A stretch of DNA of 51,973 nt. Source: Cytophagaceae bacterium (GTDB lineage: Bacteria; Bacteroidota; Bacteroidia; Cytophagales; Cytophagaceae). Location of the stretch: positions 1 through 51,973 of the forward strand of contig JALONM010000018.1 of NCBI GenBank assembly GCA_025454925.1. Direction: 5' to 3'. Position numbers and translations under genes: made by a program. Positions 9,085 to 18,020 of the stretch are shown here, piece by piece; within the stretch, counting starts at the first letter, position 1; each line of letters opens with the position of its first letter. The notes beneath the pieces were generated by a model. It ran no database searches. It had not been told where the DNA came from and saw only the letters and a list, made by a program, of their open reading frames with translations.

Positions 9085-9375
9085 ATGAACGAGGAAATTG
9101 AATCTATAGTGTTGGCCATGCAGCAAGACCTTGTTCGATTGAACACGGTGGCCTCGGCTTTTTTGGACGCCCCGGAGTATCACCCGGAATTAGATAACTT
9201 TATACGGGGATATTATTTATCGGGAGAAGAATCCATGCAGTTTGTGCTCAATTATGTAGAGGCCAATCCTGACTTTTATGAAAAAACCGGAGACAGCTTC
9301 CGGGAAAATATTCGACTTATGAAAAGTATCCGTGAAAAAATCGGACTTTTGGAGAAAAAATTTCACTTGAGATAA
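9085..9375 (+). CDS. Small conserved-looking hypothetical protein (96 aa)
   Basis: I do not recognise a family. The 96-residue protein is acidic to neutral, has no signal peptide or membrane segment, and looks all-helical. Its end, RENIRLMKSIREKIGLLEKKFHLR, could form an amphipathic helix or short coiled coil. Notable segments are APEYHPELDNFIRGYYLSGE and ESMQFVLNYVEANPDFYEKT. The reading frame uses ordinary codons for the window and is closed by a strong terminator 29 nt downstream, which supports a real single-gene unit. It is transcribed divergently from the Lrp/AsnC gene and may be its target. Confidence 0.7.
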   Translation: MNEEIESIVLAMQQDLVRLNTVASAFLDAPEYHPELDNFIRGYYLSGEESMQFVLNYVEANPDFYEKTGDSFRENIRLMKSIREKIGLLEKKFHLR

Positions 9376-9404
9376 ACCTGAGCAATGCGGCCATTTCTAG
9401 CAAT

Positions 9405-9444
9405 AAAAAAGCGAACCGTCTTCTTGTGATGGGTTCGCTTTTTT
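9405..9444. terminator. Rho-independent terminator
   Basis: Perfect 13-bp arms AAAAAAGCGAACC (9405-9417) and GGTTCGCTTTTTT (9432-9444) surround a 14-nt loop. The A-run and T-run make it usable from both sides. It ends the 96-residue gene on the plus strand. Confidence 0.88.
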
Positions 9445-9472
9445 ATGCCTGGAGTGCCGTTTGTAGTGCTTT

Positions 9473-9628
9473 TTAGAGACTACGACTCGTGTCTTGAGTG
9501 TGTTTGCCGAAGCCACGAAAACCGATCGCTCCGAATTTTTTGGTTTTACTTTTTTTCTCATAGACTTTCTTTTGTTTTAATCTTTTTTCTGCTTCAAGGG
9601 TAACCCAAATTTTATCTTTGGCTAACCA
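9473..9628 (-). other. Lys-rich open frame without a recognisable start (possible gene remnant)
   Basis: The stretch 9445-9811 has no clear gene. Within it the minus strand is open for 51 codons between stops. The frame reads WLAKDKIWVTLEAEKR..., then a Lys-rich run, and ends FGAIGFRGFGKHTQDTSRSL. The C-terminal part looks protein-like, but there is no in-frame ATG, GTG or TTG, and an ATG just upstream is out of frame. It could be a decayed gene, a frameshifted small gene, or chance. The remainder (9630-9811) is AT-rich leader of the next gene. Confidence 0.2.
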
Positions 9629-9811
9629 CTATTCATCCCGCCCTGCATGTATATATTTCGTATACCTAATATAATGCCAAGTTAACGGCCCTTCTTACTT
9701 TTTGAAAAAATTAGGTATCTATGAATAAATTTAAGGTTAAACACCTGTTTGAATTCAAAATTTTATCCCAAAAGTTTTAAAATACATGGTTAAACTCTAT
9801 TTTTAGAGACG

Positions 9812-10753
9812 ATGAATCGTTTCTTCACATGCCAACAGTCCTGGAAAGTCCTGCTTGCTTTAGGTTCCCTTTTAGTGATGGGCTGCAAACATCCACCTGA
9901 CTTTCAAGTGGCGCCAATACCCATAGAAAAGCCCTCCTCTATTGTATACACTCCCAATTCAATTCAAGTAGAAGAAGGAACCACAGCCACATCGTCTGTG
10001 CCAGTTATCGTAGGAGAAAATATTGTGTACCGTTCGGTTCGAAGCACGCCAGTGGTCAGCGCAACAGGTTTCACTATTCAAGCGGATGGTGCTATTAAAG
10101 TGGCAGCCAGTGTTCCTGCGGGCACCTATGTATTGGATGTCATCCTAACAAATGCTGGCGGCACTAGCAATTTCCCTCAGGTGTTTACAGTAACGGTGGT
10201 AAATACCACGGATCCTGTTAGTAATCTTAGTTATTCTGTAAATACCCTGGAAACTGAATTGGGTACAGCCGACAGCTCTGTAGCCCCCTCCTATTCCGGC
10301 AGCACTGCGTCTTCTTTTGAAATTCAAACGTCCCCTAGTGAATCCGAAATCACCATCAATACGCAAGGTAAAATTATGGTGAGTGAGGCGGTTCCTTTGG
10401 GCGAATATACGATTAGCGTAACAGCTATTAACGCGGCTGGTAGTCGCGAGTTTCCTAGCGTGTACACCGTAAAGGTCGTCGATATACCACCATCCGGTTT
10501 GAGTTACAATCCCAATTCTCTCAGCCTAAGCCAGGGATCCGGTGGGGTTTCGGCAATTCCCTCAGTGAATGGTACCAATCTTAGCTTTAGTATAGCTAAT
10601 AATCCGGATCCTGGAATTATCATTAACCCTATCAATGGTCAATTGACAGTATCCACTTCAGTACCTAGTGGATACTATGTGGTGGATATTCTCGTTTCGA
10701 ATTCCAATTCCTCACAAACATTCACTTCTATCATTTCCTTTCAAATCAATTAA
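9812..10753 (+). CDS. Lipoprotein with three Ig/cadherin-like repeats
   Basis: A 313-residue exported lipoprotein. The N-terminus has a signal sequence ending in the lipobox LVMGC (Cys about residue 25). Three repeats of about 90 residues follow, beginning near SSIVYTPNSIQVEEGT, SNLSYSVNTLETELGT and SGLSYNPNSLSLSQGS. Each ends in a turn such as ASVPAGTYVLDVILTNAGG, EAVPLGEYTISVTAINAAG or TSVPSGYYVVDILVSN. The pattern is that of putative Ig/cadherin-like surface domains. It is the first of four genes on the plus strand (10 nt to the next) and may display or anchor part of that system. Function unknown. Confidence 0.75.
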   Translation: MNRFFTCQQSWKVLLALGSLLVMGCKHPPDFQVAPIPIEKPSSIVYTPNSIQVEEGTTATSSVPVIVGENIVYRSVRSTPVVSATGFTIQADGAIKVAASVPAGTYVLDVILTNAGGTSNFPQVFTVTVVNTTDPVSNLSYSVNTLETELGTADSSVAPSYSGSTASSFEIQTSPSESEITINTQGKIMVSEAVPLGEYTISVTAINAAGSREFPSVYTVKVVDIPPSGLSYNPNSLSLSQGSGGVSAIPSVNGTNLSFSIANNPDPGIIINPINGQLTVSTSVPSGYYVVDILVSNSNSSQTFTSIISFQIN

Positions 10754-10763
10754 TTTTTTACTC

Positions 10764-11147
10764 ATGTATAAAAAAATAAGATTACTTTTTTTACTGGCAA
10801 CCTCCGGCCTGTTGCTGAGCGCATGCTATTACAACAACGAAGAAGAATTATACGGCAGCAAAGTATTGTGTGATACTAGCGACTCCTCCTATAGCCAATC
10901 CGTATTGCCAATTTTACAACAGCGATGCCTGTCGTGCCATGGAGCTTCCACGTTTGCCACCATGACCAATGGGACCAATTTGGATGGTTACAACGAAATA
11001 AAAGTACAAGTTGATAATGGCTTACTTTTAAAAGTCATCAATCACCAGGCAGGTGCTACCCCTATGCCATATAACGGGACTAAACTCTCGGACTGTGAAA
11101 TCAAAAAAATTACTAACTGGATAAACGCCGGTGCCAAAAACAACTAA
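10764..11147 (+). CDS. Single-haem cytochrome c-like lipoprotein
   Basis: A 127-residue protein starting MYKKIRLLFLL with lipobox LLSAC. One haem c motif, CLSCH, lies near residue 55, followed by LDGYNEIKVQV and by MPYNG, whose Met could be the sixth iron ligand. The open frame extends upstream to 10668 inside the previous gene, but the ATG at 10764 gives a proper lipoprotein signal and a 10-nt gap. It is 3 nt upstream of the DUF5777 gene. It probably sits in the periplasm or at a membrane as an electron carrier; the partner is not shown. Confidence 0.85.
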   Translation: MYKKIRLLFLLATSGLLLSACYYNNEEELYGSKVLCDTSDSSYSQSVLPILQQRCLSCHGASTFATMTNGTNLDGYNEIKVQVDNGLLLKVINHQAGATPMPYNGTKLSDCEIKKITNWINAGAKNN

Positions 11148-11150
11148 GAC

Positions 11151-12044
11151 ATGAAAACATTTTTTCTTCTCATTACTTTATCTTTCAGTTCTATTTTATG
11201 GGCTCAGGATAATTTGGATTCTTTGCTGAACACCATAGAAACGAAGCCCGGCAAAGAAATTGTAAAAGGCGCATTCAAAGGTACGAGGGTAATTAATTTA
11301 CACTCGTTGGAAAAAGTAGCCCCGGGCGCCCTTCAATTCATCATTCAACACCGCTTTGGAGCCCTTAACGGAGGAGCTTATCAGCTTTTTGGACTGGACC
11401 AAGCGACCATACGGTTTGGATTGGAATATGGATTGAATAAACACATCATGATTGGTGTAGGTCGCAGTAGTTTCCAAAAAACATTTGACGGATTTATTAA
11501 AGCAAGTATTCTGCGGCAACAGAAAGGCGAAAAATCAATACCGGTATCGGTATTGTATTTCGGAAGTACAGCCCTTAATTCCATGAAATGGGAAGATACT
11601 TCGCGCACCGATTTTTTTGCCAACCGACTTGCATACACCCATCAAGTTATCATTGGCTCTAAAATTAACGAACGGATTTCATTTGAAATCGTCCCTGGGG
11701 TAGTGCACAAAAACCTCGTTAGAAGCAAAATGGACAAAAACGACCAATTCTTTGTGGGAGCCGGTGCTCGCGTGAAATTGTCCCGTAGAACTAGTATTAA
11801 TGGTGAATACATTTATCGAATTCCTCCGGCGAATAAACAAGGCACCGATTTTGCAAGGAATTATAATGCCCTATCTATCGGATTTGATATTGAAACCGGT
11901 GGACACGTGTTTCAGTTTCATTTCACCAATGCACTGCCAATGATAGAAAAGGGCTTTATTACCGAAACCGCCGAAAGCTGGTCGGATGGCGGAATTCACC
12001 TTGGATTTAACATTTCCAGGGATTTTGTTTTAAAAAGAAAATAA
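11151..12044 (+). CDS. DUF5777-family outer-membrane beta-barrel protein
   Basis: A 297-residue protein with the signal peptide MKTFFLLITLSFSSILWAQ. It resembles the DUF5777 family of predicted beta-barrels of Bacteroidota: IVKGAFKGTRVINLHSLE, GALQFIIQHRFGALNGGAY, ATIRFGLEYGLNKHIMIGVG and the C-terminal strands GHVFQFHFTNALPMIEKGFI and GGIHLGFNISRDFVL. In this family the gene is commonly next to cytochrome-like and YceI genes, as here. The substrate or electron partner is unknown. Confidence 0.82.
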   Translation: MKTFFLLITLSFSSILWAQDNLDSLLNTIETKPGKEIVKGAFKGTRVINLHSLEKVAPGALQFIIQHRFGALNGGAYQLFGLDQATIRFGLEYGLNKHIMIGVGRSSFQKTFDGFIKASILRQQKGEKSIPVSVLYFGSTALNSMKWEDTSRTDFFANRLAYTHQVIIGSKINERISFEIVPGVVHKNLVRSKMDKNDQFFVGAGARVKLSRRTSINGEYIYRIPPANKQGTDFARNYNALSIGFDIETGGHVFQFHFTNALPMIEKGFITETAESWSDGGIHLGFNISRDFVLKRK

Positions 12045-12063
12045 CTACGTAAACGTTTGTTGT

Positions 12064-12609
12064 ATGATAAGTAAAAAAATGGTTACCTGCCTGCTCCTAT
12101 GCAGCAGCTTGACTTTGCTGGCGCAGGGAAAATATAAAACCGGCAAATCGGAAGTCCGTTTCTTTTCAACCACTCCCATTGAAAATATCGAAGCTAAAAA
12201 TAAAGACACTAAAGGGGTGGTCGACTTCGATGCTAAAAAATTCAGTCTTCAAATTCCCATTAAATCGTTCGACTTCCCATCAGACTTAATGGAAGAACAT
12301 TTCAATGAAAATTACCTGGAAAGTGCTAAGTTTCCTACGGCTACCTACAAAGGGAGTTTTACCGGAACATACGACTTAAGCAAAGATGGCGAATATGCGC
12401 TAAGTTCTTCTGGTGATTTAACCATTCATGGCGTCACCAAACAAGTGAACATACCGGTTACTCTGACCGTAAAAAATGGCCTTGCCTCTATAACAAGTAA
12501 GTTTAATGTAAAACTGGAAGACTATTCCATCAAAGTTCCAACTGTTGTTTTTAACAAAATTGCAGAAGTGGTAGAAGTCACGGTGAATGCACAACTAGAA
12601 AAAATGTAA
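12064..12609 (+). CDS. YceI-family periplasmic lipid-binding-like protein
   Basis: A 181-residue protein with a signal peptide cut after LLAQ. The YceI fold, a lipocalin-like barrel that binds polyisoprenoids in characterised members, is shown by AKKFSLQIPIKSFDFPSDLM, NENYLESAKFPTATYKG, the GDLTIHGVTKQVNIPVTL motif and LEDYSIKVP. It lies 19 nt after the DUF5777 gene and ends at a bidirectional terminator. With the haem lipoprotein and the barrel protein it suggests a small envelope redox or quinone-linked unit, which is an inference. Confidence 0.9.
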   Translation: MISKKMVTCLLLCSSLTLLAQGKYKTGKSEVRFFSTTPIENIEAKNKDTKGVVDFDAKKFSLQIPIKSFDFPSDLMEEHFNENYLESAKFPTATYKGSFTGTYDLSKDGEYALSSSGDLTIHGVTKQVNIPVTLTVKNGLASITSKFNVKLEDYSIKVPTVVFNKIAEVVEVTVNAQLEKM

Positions 12610-12628
12610 GGAATATTGACCTTCTTAT

Positions 12629-12665
12629 TAACGAAAAAACCGGCTGCTTGCCGGTTTTTTCGTTA
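12629..12665. terminator. Bidirectional Rho-independent terminator
   Basis: Perfect arms of 15 nt (TAACGAAAAAACCGG, 12629-12643, and its complement at 12651-12665) with a 7-nt loop. It lies between two convergent genes and can end both. Confidence 0.9.
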
Positions 12666-12726
12666 TCGTAGTATCTTGGAATAAATTAATTTATTCGAAA
12701 GCATTCCTTTTCAACTGGTGTTATAT

Positions 12727-13053
12727 TTATTCTGGTTTTGATTTGGCAATGAGATATTGAAGAATTAAAGCTTCTTCTTCTTCTGAAATTCTGGCCTTAT
12801 CAGCCATGGGCGGAACGATTGATTCCCAGTAATCATCCAACTTGGAAGAAGGGGCATACAAGCGATGGCAACTTCCACAGTTGGCAAGATAAAGGGCCTT
12901 CCCTTTTTGCAATTTATCTAAACTTGCTTCCGGAAATTTTTCCTGTATGCGTTTTACATCGCCTTCTGAAGCATCCGGAAACGAAACCTCCTTGGAACAG
13001 GCCCCTACTGCCAACAACACGCTGACAACCACCATTAGTATTCGTTTATTCAT
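12727..13053 (-). CDS. Single-haem cytochrome c-like lipoprotein
   Basis: A 108-residue lipoprotein: MNKRILMVVVSVLLAVGAC gives the lipobox, CGSCH is a haem c site near residue 60, and VPPMADKA supplies a candidate Met axial ligand. The segment LDKLQKGKALYLANCGSCH and the C-terminal EEEEALILQYLIAKSK are typical of class I cytochrome c. It faces the operon at 9812-12609, which also has a single-haem lipoprotein, so the two may work in the same electron chain. Its 3' end uses the shared terminator at 12629-12665. Confidence 0.85.
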   Translation of the reverse strand: MNKRILMVVVSVLLAVGACSKEVSFPDASEGDVKRIQEKFPEASLDKLQKGKALYLANCGSCHRLYAPSSKLDDYWESIVPPMADKARISEEEEALILQYLIAKSKPE

Positions 13054-13118
13054 GCCTTTAAATTAAACTACTTTTTAATGTCAGTCAATACTTTTTTAGC
13101 TCCTCACCTATTTTTCAA

Positions 13119-16100
13119 TCACCAATCACTGGCCACTTCTACTTTACTGAATCCTGCATATTGCTTTTGTACTTTGATTTTAACCGGAATACGTTCTTTC
13201 AATACCTCCAGGTGGGAGATGATTCCGATGGTTTTATTCTGTTTTGCACGTAGTCTTTCCAATGTCTCCAGGGCCATTTCCAGACTTTCTCCGTCCAGTG
13301 TTCCAAAACCTTCATCAATGTAAAGGCATTCCAAGCTAGAATTAGAAGAGGCCATATCGCTTAATCCTAAGGCCATCGCCAAACTAGCCAGGAAGGTTTC
13401 TCCTCCTGAAAGCGTATTGACGGAGCGAGGAGCATGTGCCAGGTGCTTGTCCAATATGCGCAATTCGTCTCCTTTGCCTTCTCCTGGCATTTCAAATTCA
13501 TACCGATCACTCAATTGTTGTAAATGGTAATTAGCTTGCCATATCAACTGGCGCAAGGTAATTTTCTGTGCAAAATTACGAAAGTGCTTTCCTTCTTTAT
13601 CCCCAATTAAATCTTTGAGTTTTGACCAGGATTGATGTGTTCTTTTCTTTTCTTCACATTGAAGTAGTAAATCCTGCTGACGGGTCCGGTTTTCCGCATC
13701 GCTGCGCAAGGCCTGCTCGATGGCTCCAAACCTCCTGTTGGACTCTTCCATGCTTGCCTTCAATTGTTCGTACTCCTGTTCAATTCGATCGGGATACCAA
13801 TCGGATACTGGCCTTACCGATTTCAGCTGCTGTAGGGTTTGAATACTCTCTTCCTGTGTAGCTTGTTGTCGCTGCCAAAGGGATTGTTGTTCCAGGAGTA
13901 ACGACTCATAAACCGTTTCTTCCATAACATGCTGCAAGGCTTCTTCTATATTTTTTATTCCTATAGAAGAAAGATCCTGCTTTACTTTTTGCTCTTCCTC
14001 CTGCACTTGTTGCTGCGCAACCGGAAGCTTGGCTTTCAAGCGCGCCAATTCAGCACGGATATGTTGTTCCGACTGGCCTAAGGCGCTTTCCTTTTTCAAC
14101 AAAGCATCTACTCGCGTACCAATCGGATCGCCTTGGTACAAAGAATTTAGTTTCTCCTGAAGTGTATCTTTATTCTTTTTAGCGATCTGATAATTTTTCA
14201 ATTCTTGAATGATCGCTTGAATTTCATTCTCCTTTTTTAAACAACCGCTCCATTCTTTCAACTTGTCTAATTGAAGGTTAACCTCTAAAAATGCTGTATT
14301 TAATTTATCTTCGGAAACGTCAGTTAAATGGTTGAGGGAATAATTGGATTTCCGTTGATTAAAAAGTAACGAGCGATCCTGTATTTTTTTTTCAGTATTT
14401 TGGTTTTCTTTTTCAAGATTTTTTATTCGGTCCTGAGTCGTTTTTAATGAAATCTGAAATTCTCGCTCTTGTTGCTTGGCTTGATCTAATTGTACTTCCT
14501 TTTCATTAAGTGAAGTTTGTAGGGTATCAAGTAAATTATTGATTTTTTGAGCATACGGATGTTCGGTAGCTCCGCATAAAGGGCATGGATGCCCTTCTTG
14601 CAGATGTGCCCGATGCTCTTCTAAACTTTTACTTTTCTGTTCATGTTCCAGTCGTTTTCTTTCTTCCGAAACTAAAGATTGTAATATCTCTATTTTTGAA
14701 AAAACTTTAGCATTGTCCAACTTTATTTTCTCACAGGAATTAATATTGGTTTCCAAGTCCCGACTATATTTTGCTAAGTCCGAATGTAATGCAGCCAACT
14801 CCTTCCAATCTTCCTGCATCAGAAGAAGACCGTCCCTTTGCTTTTGAAGTAATTTCTGAGCTTGCTCTGCATCTAACGTATGCGATTGGGGTAATTCAGA
14901 GGATAATGTATTTTTTGCAATTCTCACCTCTTCTAAATGCTTTTGGAAGAGTCCAATGGAAATGTCGATTTTATCGGGAACAATAAACTTTTTATACTCT
15001 TCAGCAACAGGCTTATATACCAGTTCAAGTCCTTTCCTGGCTGAAGCACATTGTTCTACCGACACTTCAACTTCTTGCTGAAGCCTCAACACCTGATCTC
15101 TGAATGCAATTAATGCAGAGGAGGCTTGTTCTTTTTCTTTTACTTCCGGACAAATAGATAGGACCTCTGTAAACCAGGCATTCTTTGCTTCTTCCAATGC
15201 CTGCCATTCTTGCAGTCGAAGTTGTTCATCGTTTAAAAGTTTGTTAAGTTCTTGTTGGTGTTGCTGAAATACTTTCAGAGTAGCTAATATCGGACGGACT
15301 TCCTGGAATCGTTTTAATGCGTTTCCATGCTTAACAGAAAATGTATCCAAGGCTTTAGTGGCAAGGATTTCTGCCTGTTGGCATTGCGCATACTGTTGTT
15401 CTAATCGGCGAACTTCTTTGAGCACATCCAACTCCTTGGATTTGTTATTTAATTGCCATTTCAATTGTACCTGGTTGCGGCTTATCTCCTCCAGCGACTT
15501 CTGTTGACTTTTTAATTCTTCCTCATCAAATACATGGGTGGCCTGCAGAAGTTCCTCCAATCTTTTAATTTCCTGGCGTAAGGTACTTTCTATTTCAAAA
15601 CATTTTTTCCCTAACAAAGAGTAAATTTGAGTGCCTGTAATTTTTTCAAGCAGCTCTCCCCTTACATCATTTTTCGCTTTTATAAACTGCGCAAATTCTC
15701 CCTGCGCCAGCATAATGGCTTGTCGAAATTGCGTAAAATCAAGACCGATAACCTGTTCATTAAATTTCTGAACTTTGGTAAGTTGAGATTCCAATTTTAA
15801 ACCGGAAGGAACTTCCCAGAGTTCCATTTTACATTCCGAGAATCCTCCCTTCTTTTTGGATACTACCGACCAACGCGATCTATAGATGCCTTGTGCGCAC
15901 TGATATTCAGCTTCGGCATAGGCTTCGCTGCAACCGTGTGTAACCACCGCTCCTGTTTCCAGGGTTGTATTATTGACGGTCGCTTGCTGTGGCAAACGAG
16001 ACATTCGTCCATAGATGGCCAAGGTAATGATATCGAGCAAGGTAGATTTCCCGGCTCCTGTTTGACCGGTTATGATAAACAAGCCCGCTCCCTTCAGGGG

Positions 16101-16175
16101 CGACTTTTCCCAATCAATTTCCTGCTGTCCTTGCAGGGAGTGAATATTTTCAAATCTAATTCGAAGTATTTTCAC
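13119..16175 (-). CDS. sbcC: SbcC, SMC-like ATPase of the SbcCD nuclease
   Basis: A 1018-residue SMC/Rad50-like protein that with SbcD cuts hairpins and DNA ends. The N-terminal Walker A is GQTGAGKST (about residues 38-46). Two long coiled coils flank a zinc hook, HPCPLCGATEHPY, near residue 530. The C-terminal half-site has the signature LSGGETFLASLAMALGL and Walker B LYIDEGFGTLDGE. The start codon overlaps the sbcD end by 20 nt, so the two are translated as a pair. Full length; no break seen. Confidence 0.95.
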   Translation of the reverse strand: MKILRIRFENIHSLQGQQEIDWEKSPLKGAGLFIITGQTGAGKSTLLDIITLAIYGRMSRLPQQATVNNTTLETGAVVTHGCSEAYAEAEYQCAQGIYRSRWSVVSKKKGGFSECKMELWEVPSGLKLESQLTKVQKFNEQVIGLDFTQFRQAIMLAQGEFAQFIKAKNDVRGELLEKITGTQIYSLLGKKCFEIESTLRQEIKRLEELLQATHVFDEEELKSQQKSLEEISRNQVQLKWQLNNKSKELDVLKEVRRLEQQYAQCQQAEILATKALDTFSVKHGNALKRFQEVRPILATLKVFQQHQQELNKLLNDEQLRLQEWQALEEAKNAWFTEVLSICPEVKEKEQASSALIAFRDQVLRLQQEVEVSVEQCASARKGLELVYKPVAEEYKKFIVPDKIDISIGLFQKHLEEVRIAKNTLSSELPQSHTLDAEQAQKLLQKQRDGLLLMQEDWKELAALHSDLAKYSRDLETNINSCEKIKLDNAKVFSKIEILQSLVSEERKRLEHEQKSKSLEEHRAHLQEGHPCPLCGATEHPYAQKINNLLDTLQTSLNEKEVQLDQAKQQEREFQISLKTTQDRIKNLEKENQNTEKKIQDRSLLFNQRKSNYSLNHLTDVSEDKLNTAFLEVNLQLDKLKEWSGCLKKENEIQAIIQELKNYQIAKKNKDTLQEKLNSLYQGDPIGTRVDALLKKESALGQSEQHIRAELARLKAKLPVAQQQVQEEEQKVKQDLSSIGIKNIEEALQHVMEETVYESLLLEQQSLWQRQQATQEESIQTLQQLKSVRPVSDWYPDRIEQEYEQLKASMEESNRRFGAIEQALRSDAENRTRQQDLLLQCEEKKRTHQSWSKLKDLIGDKEGKHFRNFAQKITLRQLIWQANYHLQQLSDRYEFEMPGEGKGDELRILDKHLAHAPRSVNTLSGGETFLASLAMALGLSDMASSNSSLECLYIDEGFGTLDGESLEMALETLERLRAKQNKTIGIISHLEVLKERIPVKIKVQKQYAGFSKVEVASDW

Positions 16176-17418
16176 GAAAACGAATTTTTTCTTGCTCTTT
16201 TAATTCCGCTTGCACGATCTGATTCAATTCCAAAAACAAGGCCCGCAAGGATTCTTGCTGGGAAGGGACCTGCTGCTGAAGCAACAACTCAAACACTTGT
16301 TCTGGCGCTATGCTATCTATAGTATGCTCGAGGGCTACTTGCTCCGATATGCTGGCATCTTCGGAAATAATTTTTCGATTCGCCACAAGGTATTCCGGTC
16401 GTTGATGGTCTTTTATAAAAGCGAAAACCTTTTGCTGCAACAACGAAGCAGAACCACTTTCATGAATCTCCAAATCTACCAATGCCGGTAATGCTGATGC
16501 GCTGATCTCTTTTAACTGCTCTGCAATAGCATCCAAGTTACCGTGCAAACGAATCAGCTTTCTAAACTCCGGTACCGGAATGGAAGCTGGAACATAGGTA
16601 TATCGTCCCTGGTATTCGAGTTGCCTGCTGGTATCAATCAATAAAACCTCGCGCGCATAATGAGCTTCTGAAAAACTAAGGGGCACAGGTGCACCACAAT
16701 ACCTGACAAAGTCAAGGCCTCCTACCCATTGGGGTTTGTGTATATGGCCAAGGGCATAATATCGAAAATAATCGGGCAAGTCCAATGCGTCTATGGCTCC
16801 CAGATTTCCAACCTGAATATTTTTTTCAGTATCAGATGTCGTTACTCCTTTGGCGAATAAATGTCCCATGGCAATGGCCGGAACTCCAGGATATTTCGAA
16901 GCACATTCCCCTGCTAAATAGCGATAATGTCCGAGAATTCCATCTACCACTTGCTGCGCCCGTTCTTCTTGGGTATCCTCGGGACCTTCTAAAATTAAAT
17001 CCTGATCCCTTAAAAAGGGTACTGCTGCCACTACCAACTCCAAGTCATGATGGGCGTTATAAACAGGTACCAGCTGCGTTGTGCGATCTTGCTCCAGTCC
17101 ACCAAGTACAGTTATGTCAAGGTGTTGTAGAAGTTCCGAAGGGGCATTAAGGGTATAGGGAGAATCGTGATTTCCGCCTGTAACAATTACTTTGCAGGAA
17201 ACCTTAATCAATTGTGCCAGAAAACGATAATAGGCTTCTAAACTTTCCTGAGAAGGATAGGCCGTATCGAATACATCTCCCGATACAAGCAATACCTCCA
17301 CCTCATAATCAACAATGGTTTGAAGCAACCAATCAAAAAACAACGCATGCTCTTGTCTTAACTCTACTTTGTAAAGTTTTTTTCCCAAATGCCAATCCGA
17401 AGTATGCAAAAGTTTCAT
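16156..17418 (-). CDS. sbcD: SbcD, metallophosphoesterase of the SbcCD nuclease
   Basis: A 420-residue Mre11-like nuclease. The phosphoesterase motifs are in order: SDWHLGKK near the N-terminus, VSGDVFDTAYPS, TGGNHDSP, MGHLFAKG and YALGHIHKPQ. The C-terminal capping domain follows. It lies directly upstream of sbcC, overlapping it by 20 nt, and begins MKLLHTSDWHLG at 17418. With SbcC it processes hairpins and double-strand ends during repair. Confidence 0.95.
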   Translation of the reverse strand: MKLLHTSDWHLGKKLYKVELRQEHALFFDWLLQTIVDYEVEVLLVSGDVFDTAYPSQESLEAYYRFLAQLIKVSCKVIVTGGNHDSPYTLNAPSELLQHLDITVLGGLEQDRTTQLVPVYNAHHDLELVVAAVPFLRDQDLILEGPEDTQEERAQQVVDGILGHYRYLAGECASKYPGVPAIAMGHLFAKGVTTSDTEKNIQVGNLGAIDALDLPDYFRYYALGHIHKPQWVGGLDFVRYCGAPVPLSFSEAHYAREVLLIDTSRQLEYQGRYTYVPASIPVPEFRKLIRLHGNLDAIAEQLKEISASALPALVDLEIHESGSASLLQQKVFAFIKDHQRPEYLVANRKIISEDASISEQVALEHTIDSIAPEQVFELLLQQQVPSQQESLRALFLELNQIVQAELKEQEKIRFRENTSN

Positions 17419-17843
17419 AATAATGGATTTCCACTGAAAATAAGGAGAATTTGGAATTTCCTAGCTTGAAAATACAGCAGGAAAATCCAACCATTCAAAG
17501 GTAAGGAATTGAACAAGCGTAATTTCAAGCAAAGAGGCTTAAAAAGTCTTTTGTGGAAAGATTCACCCATTGGCTTTCCTAAGGTAATTTTTAAATTTTT
17601 TCTCAACCTTCAATACACTGAAATTGAAGACGTTAAAAAAAAATTAAAAAAAAGTTTTTACCTGCGGTTTTAGACTCAACTACCCCTTTTGGCTTATTCT
17701 AATCGGCCATTTTAGGATATAAAAAACTTGCTTCCGCTTTTTCAAATTTAAAAATGAGCTTTTTCAAGAAAAAACTATCTTTTTCACACAAACTAACTCT
17801 TATTTAAAGGACAGTATCGATTTTCATAGGAATTGACAACCAT
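17419..17843. other. AT-rich intergenic stretch
   Basis: No gene is supported. The stretch has A- and T-runs (17634-17660) and one isolated TTTAGACT half-site (17669-17676) without the second half. It forms the leaders of sbcD on one side and of the small membrane peptide on the other. Confidence 0.5.
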
Positions 17844-17851
17844 TAATTTTG
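17844..17851 (+). promoter_or_regulatory. Candidate -7 element of the 33-residue peptide gene
   Basis: TAATTTTG matches the consensus TAnnTTTG and lies 44 nt upstream of the ATG at 17896. No TTG is found at the standard distance, so support is partial. Confidence 0.4.
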
Positions 17852-17895
17852 TTTTCGTAAAAGGAATTGAAACTACAACAAACCAATAGAATATC

Positions 17896-17997
17896 ATGGA
17901 AACAAAAATAGCAATGCCTAAAACCAAAGCCGGTGTTATCACTCTATCGATTATGTTTGCTGCGCTGGTATTGGTAGCGATACTGAAAAACTTCTAA
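17896..17997 (+). CDS. 33-residue single-pass membrane peptide
   Basis: The ATG at 17896 opens a 33-codon frame: METKIAMPKTKAGVITL followed by a hydrophobic stretch (SIMFAALVLVAIL) and KNF. A positively charged N-terminal part before one membrane helix predicts a small inner-membrane protein. A -7-like element lies upstream and a clean terminator 24 nt downstream, so it has the layout of an independent one-gene unit. I know no family for it. It could act as a small regulator of a membrane complex, but nothing in the context names a partner. Confidence 0.6.
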   Translation: METKIAMPKTKAGVITLSIMFAALVLVAILKNF

Positions 17998-18020
17998 AAA
18001 ATATTCGTTTTTAGATCCTC

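Noticed and set aside
12064-13053. Cytochrome lipoprotein at 12727 as part of the 9812-12609 operon
   Set aside because: It is on the opposite strand and separated by a bidirectional terminator, so only functional association is possible.
17669-17676. TTTAGACT half-site like those of the suf and transporter operators
   Set aside because: The following bases do not form the second half-site; a single 8-mer in an AT-rich gap is expected by chance.
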